From NCBI GenBank assembly GCA_049514335.1, contig JBEKVE010000087.1, forward strand, positions 1 through 13,406: a stretch of 13,406 nucleotides of DNA. Reading direction: 5' to 3'. Source of the stretch: JBEKVE01 sp049514335 (GTDB taxonomy: Bacteria; Actinomycetota; Acidimicrobiia; Acidimicrobiales; UBA8190). Under the pieces are notes generated by a model. It was not told where the DNA came from, searched no databases, and worked only from the letters and a program-made list of their open reading frames with translations. A program made the position numbers and the translations under genes. This document shows, one piece after another, positions 1 through 6,946 of this stretch. Positions within the stretch are counted from its first letter, which is position 1. Every line of letters begins with the position of its first letter.

Positions 1-441
1 CGTCACCACGACCACGGGATTGGTGACGAACTCGATCAGCGGGTAGTGCAGGATGCGCAGCAGCCGCTGCTGGGTGGGGCGGTTTGAGGCCTGCAGGGCG
101 AGTGTCATGGGCGCGCCCAGGGCGTAGAGCACGGGCGCGAAGTTCATGAGCAGCAGGTGCTGCACCACGTGCGCGGCGAACACCTGGTCGTCGTAGGCGG
201 CCAACCCGGACTGGACGGCCACCACCACGAGCAACGTCGCGCCCAGGAACGACGCCGTCCGCCACCGCGACCACCGCCGGCCCCGTCGGGCCAGTCGCCG
301 CACCGACACCACGTACCAGGCGGCCAGAGCGAGCTCGATGGCCATGGCCACCAGGCTGAGGCCGTCGGTCTGCCACCCGAAGAGCAGGGTGTGGAGCCGG
401 ACCGGGGGCGAGATGGCGTCGGCCAGCAGCGCGGGGTTCAT
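1..441 (-). CDS. ctaG: CtaG/Caa3-type cytochrome c oxidase assembly membrane protein (3' end outside window)
   Basis: The first 147 residues of an integral membrane protein of the Caa3_CtaG family, which in Bacillus is needed for cytochrome caa3 oxidase (CuA/CuB site) assembly. The ATG at 439-441 has a good ribosome site (GGGAG at 447-451, five bases away). An in-frame GTG four codons upstream is less well placed. Visible features are a short N-terminus, a hydrophobic segment near residues 27-43, a basic Arg-rich loop near 45-58, a second membrane segment near 60-77, and the family-like stretch FAAHVVQHLLLMNFAPVLYA (about 85-104), whose two His are typical of the family and may bind metal. 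The gene lies 95 bases downstream of pheT on the same strand, so it may be read through or have its own promoter. The C-terminal half is outside the window. Family assignment is fairly sure; a role in copper delivery is inferred. Confidence 0.8.
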   Translation of the reverse strand, partial: MNPALLADAISPPVRLHTLLFGWQTDGLSLVAMAIELALAAWYVVSVRRLARRGRRWSRWRTASFLGATLLVVVAVQSGLAAYDDQVFAAHVVQHLLLMNFAPVLYALGAPMTLALQASNRPTQQRLLRILHYPLIEFVTNPVVVVT

Positions 442-506
442 CGTGACTCCCACGGGAGGACCCGGCCCGTCACCTCGACGCTCGACATCTGACGGCGACG
501 GTACCC

Positions 507-525
507 GCGCCCTCGCTCCGGGCGC
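507..525 (-). terminator. GC hairpin after pheT
   Basis: A perfect 6-bp stem (GCGCCC/GGGCGC) with a 7-base loop lies 12 bases past the pheT stop. No U-tract follows, so intrinsic termination is doubtful. It may end the infC-pheT transcript, or only stabilise an RNA end before ctaG. Confidence 0.35.
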
Positions 526-536
526 ACGTCGGCCGC

Positions 537-3077
537 TCAGGCGCGGAGGTGTCCTCCGTGCTCCTGCTCCACCTCGGCGATGCACCGGGCACGCAGCTCG
601 CCCACCTCGACATCGGTGAGCGTGCGGTCCGGGGCACAGAAACGCAGGCGGAAGGCCAGGCTGCGCGCCCCTTGGGTGGTTCCCACGCCCCGGTAGACGT
701 CGAAGAGCACGAGGGACTCGAGCAGGGTGCCGCCTGCTCTGCGCAGGGTCTCCGCCACCGACCCGGCGGACACGCCCTCGTCCACCACGAAGGCCAGGTC
801 GATGTCGCTCGACGGAAAGCGGCTCACCGGCTCCAGCAGCGGGCTGCGCCGGGGCGCCTCCACCAGCACCGCCCCCAGGTCCACCTCGAGCCATCCCACC
901 CGCCGGCGCTCGCCGTCGAGCCCGAACGCCACCAGCACGTCCGGATCGACTTCCCCCACCACCCCGACGGGGCGGCCTCCGGCGTCTCCGGTGCCACCCA
1001 GCACGAGACGGGCCGAGCGGGTGGGGTGCAGGCCCGCAGGCGGGTGCTCGGTGTCGCCCACCACGGCCACGCCCCGGATCCCGAGCGTGTCGGCCAGCAC
1101 GAGCCACGCCTCGGCGCCGGCCCGGGCGTCGTCGCCCTCGCCCGCCAAGGCCACGCCCAGGACCTCGCGCTCGTCGATCACCGTGACCCCGTCGTGGAGT
1201 TGGGCAGCCGCCAGGCGCCCGTCGTCGGGGGGCGGGAAGACGTGGCCGATCTCGAACAGCCGGACGTCGGGATTGCGCCGGTCGGTGTTGAAGGCGATGG
1301 CCCGCACCATCCCCGGCAGCAGGCTCTGGCGCAGCACGCTCTCGTCGGGGGTGAGGGGGTTCGCCACGCGGACCCCACCGGCGAGCCCCACCCGCCCGTG
1401 GTCGTCGGGGGCCAACAGCGACGGCGTCCACGCCTCGTGCGCCCCGAGCCCGGCCATGGCCCGGCGCGCAACCCGGCGGTCCAGTTGGTACGGGGTGAGC
1501 CGGCCCACCTGGGGGGGATGGGGGCGTCGGCGGGGAAGGCGGGCGTAGCCGTGGTGGCGCGCCACCTCCTCGATGACGTCGATCTCGCGCTCGGTGTCGG
1601 GGCGGAAGGTGGGCACCGTGACCTCGACCACCCCGGGCTCGAGCGGCTGCAGGGCGAACCCGATGGGCGTGAGGTAGCCGGCGATCTGCTCGTCTTCGAG
1701 GTCGCTGCCGAGCACGGCGTTGACCCGTGCGGTGCGCACCGCCACGCGCGCCGGCGCCGGCACGGGACCGCGCACGTCGATGACGCCGTCGGCCAGGCGG
1801 TACGAGTCTCCGGCCGTGGCACCGAGCAGCTCGCACAGGCGCAGGGCGGCCCGGTCGATCCCCTCGGGGTCACAGCCCCGTTCGAAACGGGCCGACGCCT
1901 CGGTGCGTAGCCCCAGGCGCTTGGCAGTGCGGGCGATGGCCATGGGGGCGAAGTAGGCCGCCTCCAGCAGCACCCGGCTCGTCTGATCGGAGATCTCGCT
2001 GCTGGCGCCGCCCATCACCCCACCGATCCCGACGGGCACGTCGTGGGCGTCGCAGATGAGGCAGTCGCGGCGATCGTCGCCGGGACCGACCGAACGCTCC
2101 CCTGTGCCGCGCTCCACGCCGTCGAGGGTGGTGACCGCCTCCCCCGGCCGCGCGGCGCGCACCCGCAGCCCTTCGCCGCCGACGCGGTCGAGGTCGTAGG
2201 GGTGGGTGGGCTGGCCCAGATCGAGCATGACGTAGTTCGAGGCGTCGACCACGTTGTTGATGGGCCGCATGCCCGCCAGGGTCAATCGCCGCGCCATCCA
2301 CGGCGGCGAGGGGGCCACCTGCACCCCGAGCAGCACCCGGGCCGTGAAACGCGGACACAGGTCGGGGTCGGCCACCTCCACCGTGGCCAGCCCGGCCACC
2401 GGCGCGTCGCCGGCCACAGGCGGAGCCACGGGCTCGGGCAGCGCGAACGGGAGGCGCAGGGCGGCGGCGAGGTCGCGCGCCACCCCCGCCACACACCAGG
2501 CGTCGGGACGGTTGGCCTCGACGGCGATGTCGAACACGACGTCGGGAGTGACCCCGAGCACCTCCACCAGAGGACGGCCCGGCACCCAGCCGTCGGGCCC
2601 GCCCGTCTGCCCCGCGTCGGCGCCGGCGCCCGCAGCAGCGTCGGACACCGGTGCGCCGCCGTCTCCCCCGAGGATCAGGATGCCTTCGTGGTCCTCGGAC
2701 AGCCCGAGCTCGCGTCCCGAGCACAGCATGCCGTTGGACACCACGCCCTTCATCGTGCGCCTGGCGATCTCGAACCCGCCGGGCAGGACCGATCCCACCG
2801 GGGCGAGAGGCACCACGTCCCCGGCGGCGAAGTTCCAGGCCCCGCACACCACCTCCACCGGGCCGTCCCCGGCGTCCACCACCACCCGGCGGATCCGGTC
2901 CGCACCCGGGATGGCGGCGATCTCCACGACGCGGGCCAGCACGACGTCGCCGAGCCCCTCGCCCACCCGCTGGACCTCCTCCACCACGAGGCCCAGCTCG
3001 TCGAGGGAGGTGGCGAGCGCGGCGGCGTCGCCACCGAAGGGGGCGAAGTCACACAGCCACGACAGCGGGACGCGCAC
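537..3077 (-). CDS. pheT: Phenylalanine--tRNA ligase beta subunit
   Basis: The 846-residue beta subunit of the cytoplasmic alpha2-beta2 Phe-tRNA synthetase, which binds tRNA-Phe and edits mischarged Tyr-tRNA. Domains in order: N-terminal PheT fold (1-39), EMAP-like tRNA-binding OB fold (about 40-165, with MKGVVSNGMLCSGRELGL at 109-126), B3/B4 editing module (about 215-400, with RPINNVVDASNYVMLDLGQP at 271-290 and VGIGGVMGG at 349-357), B5 (about 440-515), a catalytic-like core, and a C-terminal FDX-ACB anticodon-binding domain (about 752-846). The start is GTG at 3075-3077: the reading frame is open further upstream, but that part is a shadow of pheS, and VRVPLSWL is the canonical N-terminus. 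GAGG overlapping the pheS stop, five bases before GTG, is its ribosome site. It follows pheS by seven bases. It is longer than the E. coli protein (795 residues), partly through a Gly/Ala-rich insert at about 138-165. Confidence 0.96.
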   Translation of the reverse strand: MRVPLSWLCDFAPFGGDAAALATSLDELGLVVEEVQRVGEGLGDVVLARVVEIAAIPGADRIRRVVVDAGDGPVEVVCGAWNFAAGDVVPLAPVGSVLPGGFEIARRTMKGVVSNGMLCSGRELGLSEDHEGILILGGDGGAPVSDAAAGAGADAGQTGGPDGWVPGRPLVEVLGVTPDVVFDIAVEANRPDAWCVAGVARDLAAALRLPFALPEPVAPPVAGDAPVAGLATVEVADPDLCPRFTARVLLGVQVAPSPPWMARRLTLAGMRPINNVVDASNYVMLDLGQPTHPYDLDRVGGEGLRVRAARPGEAVTTLDGVERGTGERSVGPGDDRRDCLICDAHDVPVGIGGVMGGASSEISDQTSRVLLEAAYFAPMAIARTAKRLGLRTEASARFERGCDPEGIDRAALRLCELLGATAGDSYRLADGVIDVRGPVPAPARVAVRTARVNAVLGSDLEDEQIAGYLTPIGFALQPLEPGVVEVTVPTFRPDTEREIDVIEEVARHHGYARLPRRRPHPPQVGRLTPYQLDRRVARRAMAGLGAHEAWTPSLLAPDDHGRVGLAGGVRVANPLTPDESVLRQSLLPGMVRAIAFNTDRRNPDVRLFEIGHVFPPPDDGRLAAAQLHDGVTVIDEREVLGVALAGEGDDARAGAEAWLVLADTLGIRGVAVVGDTEHPPAGLHPTRSARLVLGGTGDAGGRPVGVVGEVDPDVLVAFGLDGERRRVGWLEVDLGAVLVEAPRRSPLLEPVSRFPSSDIDLAFVVDEGVSAGSVAETLRRAGGTLLESLVLFDVYRGVGTTQGARSLAFRLRFCAPDRTLTDVEVGELRARCIAEVEQEHGGHLRA

Positions 3078-3084
3078 GAAGGCC

Positions 3085-4155
3085 TCAGGTCTGCCGCAGG
3101 ACGCGGACGTCGTTCTCGAGCAGGATGCGCATGTCGGGGATCTCGTGGCGCATCTGCGCGCAGCGGTCGATCCCGAACCCGAAGGCGAACCCGGTCCACT
3201 CCTCGGCGTCGATGCCCACCGCCGCCAGCACGGCGGGATCGACCATGCCGCACCCGCCCAGCTCGATCCACCCCGTGTGCGAGCACGTGCGGCACCCGTC
3301 GCCCTTGCAGATGGTGCACGTGATCTCGAACTCGGCCGAGGGCTCGGTGAAGGGGAAGTACGACGGGCGGAGCCGGGCACAGATGTCGGCGCCGAAGTAG
3401 GCGGCGGTGAAGGTCTCGATGGTGCCGGCCAGGTCGGCGAAGCTGATGCCGCGGTCGACGACGAGACCCTCGATCTGGTGGAACGTGGGGATGTGGCGGG
3501 CGTCGGGCGTGTCGCGCCGATAGCAGGTCCCGGGCATGACGGCGTAGATGGGAGGCCCCTGGGCCTGCATGAGGCGGATCTGCACGGGTGAGGTGTGGGT
3601 GCGCATGAGCACCGTCTCGGGCTCGCCCAACTCCAGGTAGAGCGTGTCCCACATGCCGCGCGCCGGATGGGCGGGCGGCATGTGCAGCGCCTCGAAGTTG
3701 TACCAGTCCGTTTCGGCCTCGGGCCCCTCGGCCACGACGAAGCCCATCCCCACGAAGACGTCCTCGAGCTCGTCGCGGGTGCGCTGCACGAGGTGGAGCC
3801 GACCGACCGGCGGCGCCCCCACCTCGGTGAGATCGAGCCGTTCGGCCTCGAGCCGCCGCGTCCGCTCCCCCGCCTCCAGCTCGGCGCGGCGACCCTCGAG
3901 CAGCCCCTCCACCCGCCGGCGAGCGTCGTTGAGCGCACGCCCCGCCTCGGGGCGCGCCGCGCCGTCGAGGGCGGCGAGGGCCTGACGCGCCGCGGTCATG
4001 GCGGAGCGCTTGCCGAGCAGCTCGGTGCGGGCCTCCTCGAGGTCCGACAGCGACCCCGCGTCCGCCACGCGCCGCGTCGCCGTCGCCACCAGGGTGTCGG
4101 GATCGAGGGCGGGGACGGGGGTGGCGCCCTCGCCGGCAGCCGCCGGCGGCGTCAT
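3085..4155 (-). CDS. pheS: Phenylalanine--tRNA ligase alpha subunit
   Basis: The catalytic alpha subunit (356 residues) of Phe-tRNA synthetase, a class II synthetase that activates Phe with ATP and charges tRNA-Phe together with PheT. Residues 20-105 form the charged helical N-terminal coiled coil. The catalytic domain starts near 115 (DELEDVFVGMGFVVAEGPE, 128-146). Motif 2 is around 209-233 (GTCYRRDTPDARHIPTFHQI) and motif 3 around 322-342 (GFAFGFGIDRCAQMRHEIPD). A four-Cys knuckle (Cys280, 283, 288, 291) sits before GWIELGGCGMV; such clusters occur in many PheS proteins and may bind zinc. The ATG at 4153-4155 overlaps the preceding stop as ATGA, implying translational coupling to the methyltransferase gene. 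The length is normal for the family and all motifs look intact. Confidence 0.97.
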   Translation of the reverse strand: MTPPAAAGEGATPVPALDPDTLVATATRRVADAGSLSDLEEARTELLGKRSAMTAARQALAALDGAARPEAGRALNDARRRVEGLLEGRRAELEAGERTRRLEAERLDLTEVGAPPVGRLHLVQRTRDELEDVFVGMGFVVAEGPEAETDWYNFEALHMPPAHPARGMWDTLYLELGEPETVLMRTHTSPVQIRLMQAQGPPIYAVMPGTCYRRDTPDARHIPTFHQIEGLVVDRGISFADLAGTIETFTAAYFGADICARLRPSYFPFTEPSAEFEITCTICKGDGCRTCSHTGWIELGGCGMVDPAVLAAVGIDAEEWTGFAFGFGIDRCAQMRHEIPDMRILLENDVRVLRQT

Positions 4156-4973
4156 CGGGCGTCCTCCATGGCGAGCAGGTTAGAACGCCGGCGCGCCGCC
4201 TCGAAGCACAGCACCGCTGCCGCCGTCGACACGTTCAGGGACTCGGCCCCGCCCGCCATGGGGATGGTGACGCGAACGTCGATGCGCCCGTCGAGACGGG
4301 CCGGCACCCCGCTCGCCTCGTTGCCGAGGACGAGGGCGAGGCGCGCCGTCAGGTCGACGCCCGTGTAGGGCTCGCCGCCGCGCGCCACCGCCGCCACCCG
4401 GACCAGACCGGCCCGTCCGAGCTCGTCGAGGACGTCGCCGGCCTCCCCCGCCACCACCACCGGCAGGTGGAGGACGGATCCGGCCGAGGCCCGCACGGTC
4501 TTGGGGTTGAACGGGTCGACCGTCCCCTCGCAGCACACCACGGCGTCGGCCCCCGCCGCGTCGGCGACGCGTATGACGGCCCCGGCGTTGCCCGGGTCGC
4601 GCACCTCGGCGCACACCACCACGAACGTGGCTCGGGCCAGCTCGTCGAGCGTGGCCTCGGGCATCCCCACGAGCGCCAGCACGGGCTGGGGCGTGACCGT
4701 GTCCGCCACGCGTTCGAGGACACCGGGTGCGAGATCGAAGACGCGCGCCCCCCGGCCGAGTGCCTCGGCCACCACGCCGGCGACGGCCGGATCGCTGCGC
4801 GCGGCCGCGTCCACGAAGACCGACTCGAGCGGTGCCCCCGCGTCCAGCGCCGCCCGCAGGAGCTTGACGCCCTCGACGACGAACACCTTCTCGGAGCGGC
4901 GCACGCTGCGCCGGCGCAGCAGTCGCCGCAGGCGCTGGACCCGCTGGTGCGAGAAGGCGAGCGCGCTGGTCAG
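4152..4973 (-). CDS. TrmH/SpoU-family (SPOUT) RNA 2'-O-methyltransferase
   Basis: A probable SAM-dependent ribose methyltransferase of 23S rRNA; the specific nucleotide cannot be told. From the proposed start it has 273 residues: an L30e-like substrate-binding domain (about 1-105, with FVVEGVKLLRAAL at 31-43) and a knotted SPOUT domain (115-262) with motif 1 DPGNAGAVIRVADAAGADAV (127-146), motif 2 ALVLGNEASGVP (213-224) and motif 3 IPMAGGAESLNVSTAAAVL (237-255). It corresponds by position to the tsnR-type gene found between rplT and pheS in mycobacteria. The start is unusual: no ATG, GTG or TTG lies where homology needs it. I chose CTG at 4971-4973, which overlaps the rplT stop as CTGA and gives the expected LTSA...RVQRLRRLL N-terminus; a GGAGG lies 13 bases upstream. 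The alternative is GTG at 4902-4904, which would remove 23 residues and has no ribosome site. Function is sure; the start is uncertain. Confidence 0.85.
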   Translation of the reverse strand: MTSALAFSHQRVQRLRRLLRRRSVRRSEKVFVVEGVKLLRAALDAGAPLESVFVDAAARSDPAVAGVVAEALGRGARVFDLAPGVLERVADTVTPQPVLALVGMPEATLDELARATFVVVCAEVRDPGNAGAVIRVADAAGADAVVCCEGTVDPFNPKTVRASAGSVLHLPVVVAGEAGDVLDELGRAGLVRVAAVARGGEPYTGVDLTARLALVLGNEASGVPARLDGRIDVRVTIPMAGGAESLNVSTAAAVLCFEAARRRSNLLAMEDAR

Positions 4974-5365
4974 GACGTCTGCCCGGCCTCCGCCGCCACC
5001 GGCACATGCTCGGCCAGGGCGGCGTTGGCCACCCCGACGAGCCGGGCGAAGGCCTCGGGATCGGTGACGGCCAGGTCGGCCAGGACCTTGCGGTCGACCT
5101 CGACCTCGGCGTGGCGCAGGCCGGCGATGAGCCGGCTGTAGCTGGTGCCGTTGACGCGGGCGGCGGCGTTGATGCGCTGGATCCACAGGCGACGGAAGTC
5201 GCCCTTGCGCGCCCGGCGGTCGCGGTACGCGTACTGCAGCGAGTGCATGACCGCCTCGTTGGCGGACCGGAAGCTCCGGCTGCGGTTGCCGTAGTAGCCC
5301 TCCGCCTGCTCGAGGACCGCCCGGCGGTGCTTCTTCCCGTTGATGGCTCTCTTCACCCTGGCCAT
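4970..5365 (-). CDS. rplT: 50S ribosomal protein L20
   Basis: L20 (131 residues) binds 23S rRNA early in assembly of the large subunit. The N-terminus MARVKRAINGKKHRRAVLEQ, the aromatic-basic helix around YYGNRSRSFRSANEAVMHSL and the WIQRINAAARVNGTSYSRLI block are diagnostic. It is slightly longer than the usual 117-120 residues because of an Ala-rich C-terminal tail. The start is firm: AAAGGAG lies six bases before the ATG. It sits 82 bases downstream of rpmI, the longest gap inside this translation operon, and its stop overlaps the proposed methyltransferase start. In other bacteria L20 represses its own operon by binding mRNA. Whether that holds here is unknown, but a hairpin is present in the gap before it. 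Confidence 0.98.
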   Translation of the reverse strand: MARVKRAINGKKHRRAVLEQAEGYYGNRSRSFRSANEAVMHSLQYAYRDRRARKGDFRRLWIQRINAAARVNGTSYSRLIAGLRHAEVEVDRKVLADLAVTDPEAFARLVGVANAALAEHVPVAAEAGQTS

Positions 5366-5411
5366 GACGAGCTCCTTTCGTGGACAAGAATCGGTTGCGG
5401 CGCTGGCGCCC

Positions 5412-5433
5412 GGCGACCGTGCAAACGGCCGCC
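5412..5433 (-). promoter_or_regulatory. Hairpin between rpmI and rplT
   Basis: In the minus-strand RNA, GGCGGCCG pairs with CGGTCGCC (8 bp, one G-U pair) around a 6-base loop. It lies in the 82-base gap about 47 bases before rplT and is not followed by a U-tract, so it is more likely an mRNA processing, stability or L20-binding element than a terminator. The function is inferred from position only. Confidence 0.35.
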
Positions 5434-5447
5434 TCGCACCGCCGGGG

Positions 5448-5642
5448 TCAGCGCCCGAGCAGGCGCCGCACCTCGCGGCGATCCGCGGGTGCCACGTCGA
5501 CCTCGCGCCCGAGCCGCCGGGTGCGCACGCTCGACTTCTTCTCGAGGAGGTGCGACCGGTTGGCCTGGCGCCGGCGCAGCTTGCCCGTCCCGGTGATCTT
5601 GAAACGCTTCGCCGCGCCCCGGTCGGTCTTCATCTTCGGCAT
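5448..5642 (-). CDS. rpmI: 50S ribosomal protein L35
   Basis: L35 (64 residues), a small basic protein of the large ribosomal subunit. The N-terminus MPKMKTDRGAAKRFKITGTG and the following KLRRRQANRSHLLEKKS are the conserved family signature, and the length is exactly typical. The ATG at 5640-5642 begins one base after the infC stop (TGA-c-ATG), with a GGAAGG ribosome site inside the end of infC, so translation is probably coupled to infC. It stands between infC and rplT, as in most bacteria. Confidence 0.97.
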   Translation of the reverse strand: MPKMKTDRGAAKRFKITGTGKLRRRQANRSHLLEKKSSVRTRRLGREVDVAPADRREVRRLLGR

Positions 5643-5643
5643 G

Positions 5644-6309
5644 TCATCGTCCTTCCTCGCCCGGAGGCGGTGTCGCCTCGGGGCCCGCGCCCGCCGCCTC
5701 GGCGGGTGCCCCGCCGTTGGCCTGCGGCCCGGCGTCCTCCCCGTCCTCGTCGTGGGCCGCCCGTGCCGCCGCCGCCTGTTTGGCCCGCTTGTCCGGCGCC
5801 AGCACCATCACCATGTTGCGTCCGTCGAGCCTGGGTTCTGACTCCACCCTGGCCATCCCGTCGACGTGCTCCGCCACCCGGTCGAGGATCTTCTTCCCCA
5901 ACTCGGGGTGGAACACCTCGCGGCCCCGGAACATGATCGTGACCTTCACCTTGTGGCCCTCGTTCAGGAACTTGGTCACCTGCCGGGTCTTGGTGTCGAA
6001 GTCGCCGGGCCCGATCTTGGGCCGGTACTTCATCTCCTTGATCCCGACGCTGGTGGTCTTGCGCCTGGACTCCTTCGCCTTCTGGGCCTCGTCGAACTTG
6101 TACTTGCCGTAGTCCATGATGCGGCACACCGGCGGGTTCGCCAGTGGTGCCACCTCGACAAGATCCAGGTCGAGCTGCCGGGCGATGGTGAGGGCCTCGG
6201 GCAAGGGCCGTATCCCGAGCTGCTGGCCCTCCGGGTCCACCAGTCGCACGTCGCGTGCGCGGATGCGGTCGTTGATCCTGGGCTCGTTGGTCGTCGTCGG
6301 TGTGGCGAT
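5644..6309 (-). CDS. infC: Translation initiation factor IF-3, ATC start
   Basis: IF-3 binds the 30S subunit, blocks premature 50S joining and checks the start codon and initiator tRNA. The protein has 221 residues: N-domain (about 8-80, with PRINDRIRARDVRLVDPEG at 10-28 and CRIMDYGKYKFDEAQKAKE at 62-80), a linker, a C-domain (about 88-172, with KVKVTIMFRGREVFHPELG at 120-138), and an Ala/Pro/Glu-rich tail (about 173-221) seen in various actinobacterial IF-3 proteins. The conserved N-terminus cannot be reached from any ATG, GTG or TTG: the first standard start in frame, GTG at 6247-6249, would cut off the RINDRIR block, and an in-frame TGA lies three codons before the ATC at 6307-6309. GGGAG nine bases upstream supports ATC as the start. 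Rare starts (AUU and relatives) are a known autoregulatory device in infC. It is the first gene of the translation operon. Confidence 0.95.
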   Translation of the reverse strand: MATPTTTNEPRINDRIRARDVRLVDPEGQQLGIRPLPEALTIARQLDLDLVEVAPLANPPVCRIMDYGKYKFDEAQKAKESRRKTTSVGIKEMKYRPKIGPGDFDTKTRQVTKFLNEGHKVKVTIMFRGREVFHPELGKKILDRVAEHVDGMARVESEPRLDGRNMVMVLAPDKRAKQAAAARAAHDEDGEDAGPQANGGAPAEAAGAGPEATPPPGEEGR

Positions 6310-6318
6310 GCGGCATCA

Positions 6319-6323
6319 CTCCC
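6319..6323 (-). promoter_or_regulatory. infC ribosome binding site
   Basis: GGGAG on the minus strand, nine bases before the ATC codon. It decides the start of infC. A closer ATG (6314-6316) is in a different frame and would encode an unrelated shadow peptide. Confidence 0.7.
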
Positions 6324-6333
6324 GTTGTTTCAG

Positions 6334-6355
6334 GGCTCCGGATCTCCCCGGAGCC
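6334..6355 (-). promoter_or_regulatory. infC leader hairpin
   Basis: In the minus-strand RNA, GGCTCCGG and CCGGAGCC form a perfect 8-bp stem around the 6-base loop GGAGAT, ending ten bases before the infC ribosome site. No U-tract follows. The left arm (GCUCC) could also pair with the ribosome site (GGAGU), so two exclusive folds are conceivable. A regulatory role is inferred. Confidence 0.45.
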
Positions 6356-6490
6356 ATCATCGGAAGCGTGGCCGCTGCCCCCCGGGTGTCCTCAGTGACG
6401 GACCACCGTGCGACCCGACGCACCGTGACCGGTGGCGGGTGGGGGTGCGCCGGGTGGCGCGACCCCGCTTTCCTTGTTGACTCGAAGTTC

Positions 6491-6514
6491 TACGCTACCA
6501 GGGTGAGCACCCTG
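6491..6514. promoter_or_regulatory. Divergent promoter core with 16-bp palindrome
   Basis: TACGCT (6491-6496) fits a TANNNT -10 box for the plus strand; with a start about seven bases downstream, transcription would begin at the GTG of the DUF1844 gene. On the minus strand the overlapping TAGCGT (6497 back to 6492) also fits TANNNT, pointing toward infC, with TGTCCA 17 bases upstream as a poor -35. No convincing plus-strand -35 is seen at standard spacing. CAGGGTGAGCACCCTG (6499-6514) is a perfect inverted repeat with a 2-base centre and covers the GTG start, so it could be an operator. Confidence 0.4.
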
Positions 6515-6946
6515 TGGACACCTGAAGGCGAGCACCGCGTCAGCCGCGAGGCCCCGCCGGCTGGGCCGGGCACCCCCGGTCCCCCCTCCGCACCCCCCGG
6601 CGACGCCGGCGACGGCGCCGGGTTCGACGACCTCTCCCCCGAGGAGCAGGCCGAGATGCAGGCACGCCTCGAGGAGCTGCGCGGCCAGCTGCTCGGGACC
6701 CCGGCCGAGGTGGTGGTGGCCAACCATGCCTACGGCCTGTTCGAGCTGGCCGCCATCCACCTGTCGCAGCAGCCGCCCCGTCTCGATCAGGCCCGCCTGG
6801 CGGTGGACGCCATGGGTGTGCTCGTCGAGGGGCTGGCCGGGAGGCTGGGCGACGCCGAACCGTCGCTGCGGGACGCGCTCATGCAGATCCGCCTGGCCTT
6901 CGTGCAGATCGGCGGTCGCCCCGGCGAGGAGGACAGCACCACCTGA
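6503..6946 (+). CDS. DUF1844 family protein
   Basis: A 147-residue protein of unknown function, the only plus-strand gene here. Residues 1-45 are Pro/Gly-rich and probably disordered. Residues 46-65 are a charged helix. Residues 67-135 match the DUF1844 pattern: a helix with VVANHAYGLFELAAIHLSQ, then PPRLDQARLAVDAMGVLVEG and a final helix ending in LMQIRLAFVQIGG. There is no signal peptide or membrane segment. I chose GTG at 6503-6505. There is no ribosome site before it, but a -10-like box six bases upstream suggests a leaderless mRNA, which is common in actinobacteria. The frame stays open upstream to about 6391, but that part looks like non-coding leader. DUF1844 genes are often found beside infC in actinobacteria, so a link to translation is possible but unproven. 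Confidence 0.8.
   Translation: MSTLWTPEGEHRVSREAPPAGPGTPGPPSAPPGDAGDGAGFDDLSPEEQAEMQARLEELRGQLLGTPAEVVVANHAYGLFELAAIHLSQQPPRLDQARLAVDAMGVLVEGLAGRLGDAEPSLRDALMQIRLAFVQIGGRPGEEDSTT

Noticed and set aside
3078..3084. Possible T-box or Phe attenuator before pheS or pheT
   Set aside because: pheS overlaps the methyltransferase gene and only seven bases separate pheS from pheT, so no leader exists at either place.
3312..3370. Four-Cys knuckle in PheS considered as a novel zinc site
   Set aside because: CxxC-x4-CxxC clusters before the GWIE segment are seen in many bacterial PheS proteins, so it is not unusual.
2043..3591. Two long plus-strand ORFs opposite pheT and pheS
   Set aside because: Repetitive Ser/Arg/Pro-rich translations with no motifs; they are codon-bias shadows of the minus-strand genes.
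5630..6319. 229-codon minus-strand ORF with an ATG close to the infC ribosome site
   Set aside because: It is in a different frame from IF-3 and gives an Arg/Gly/Pro-rich translation without motifs. The IF-3 frame in the same region is fully conserved.
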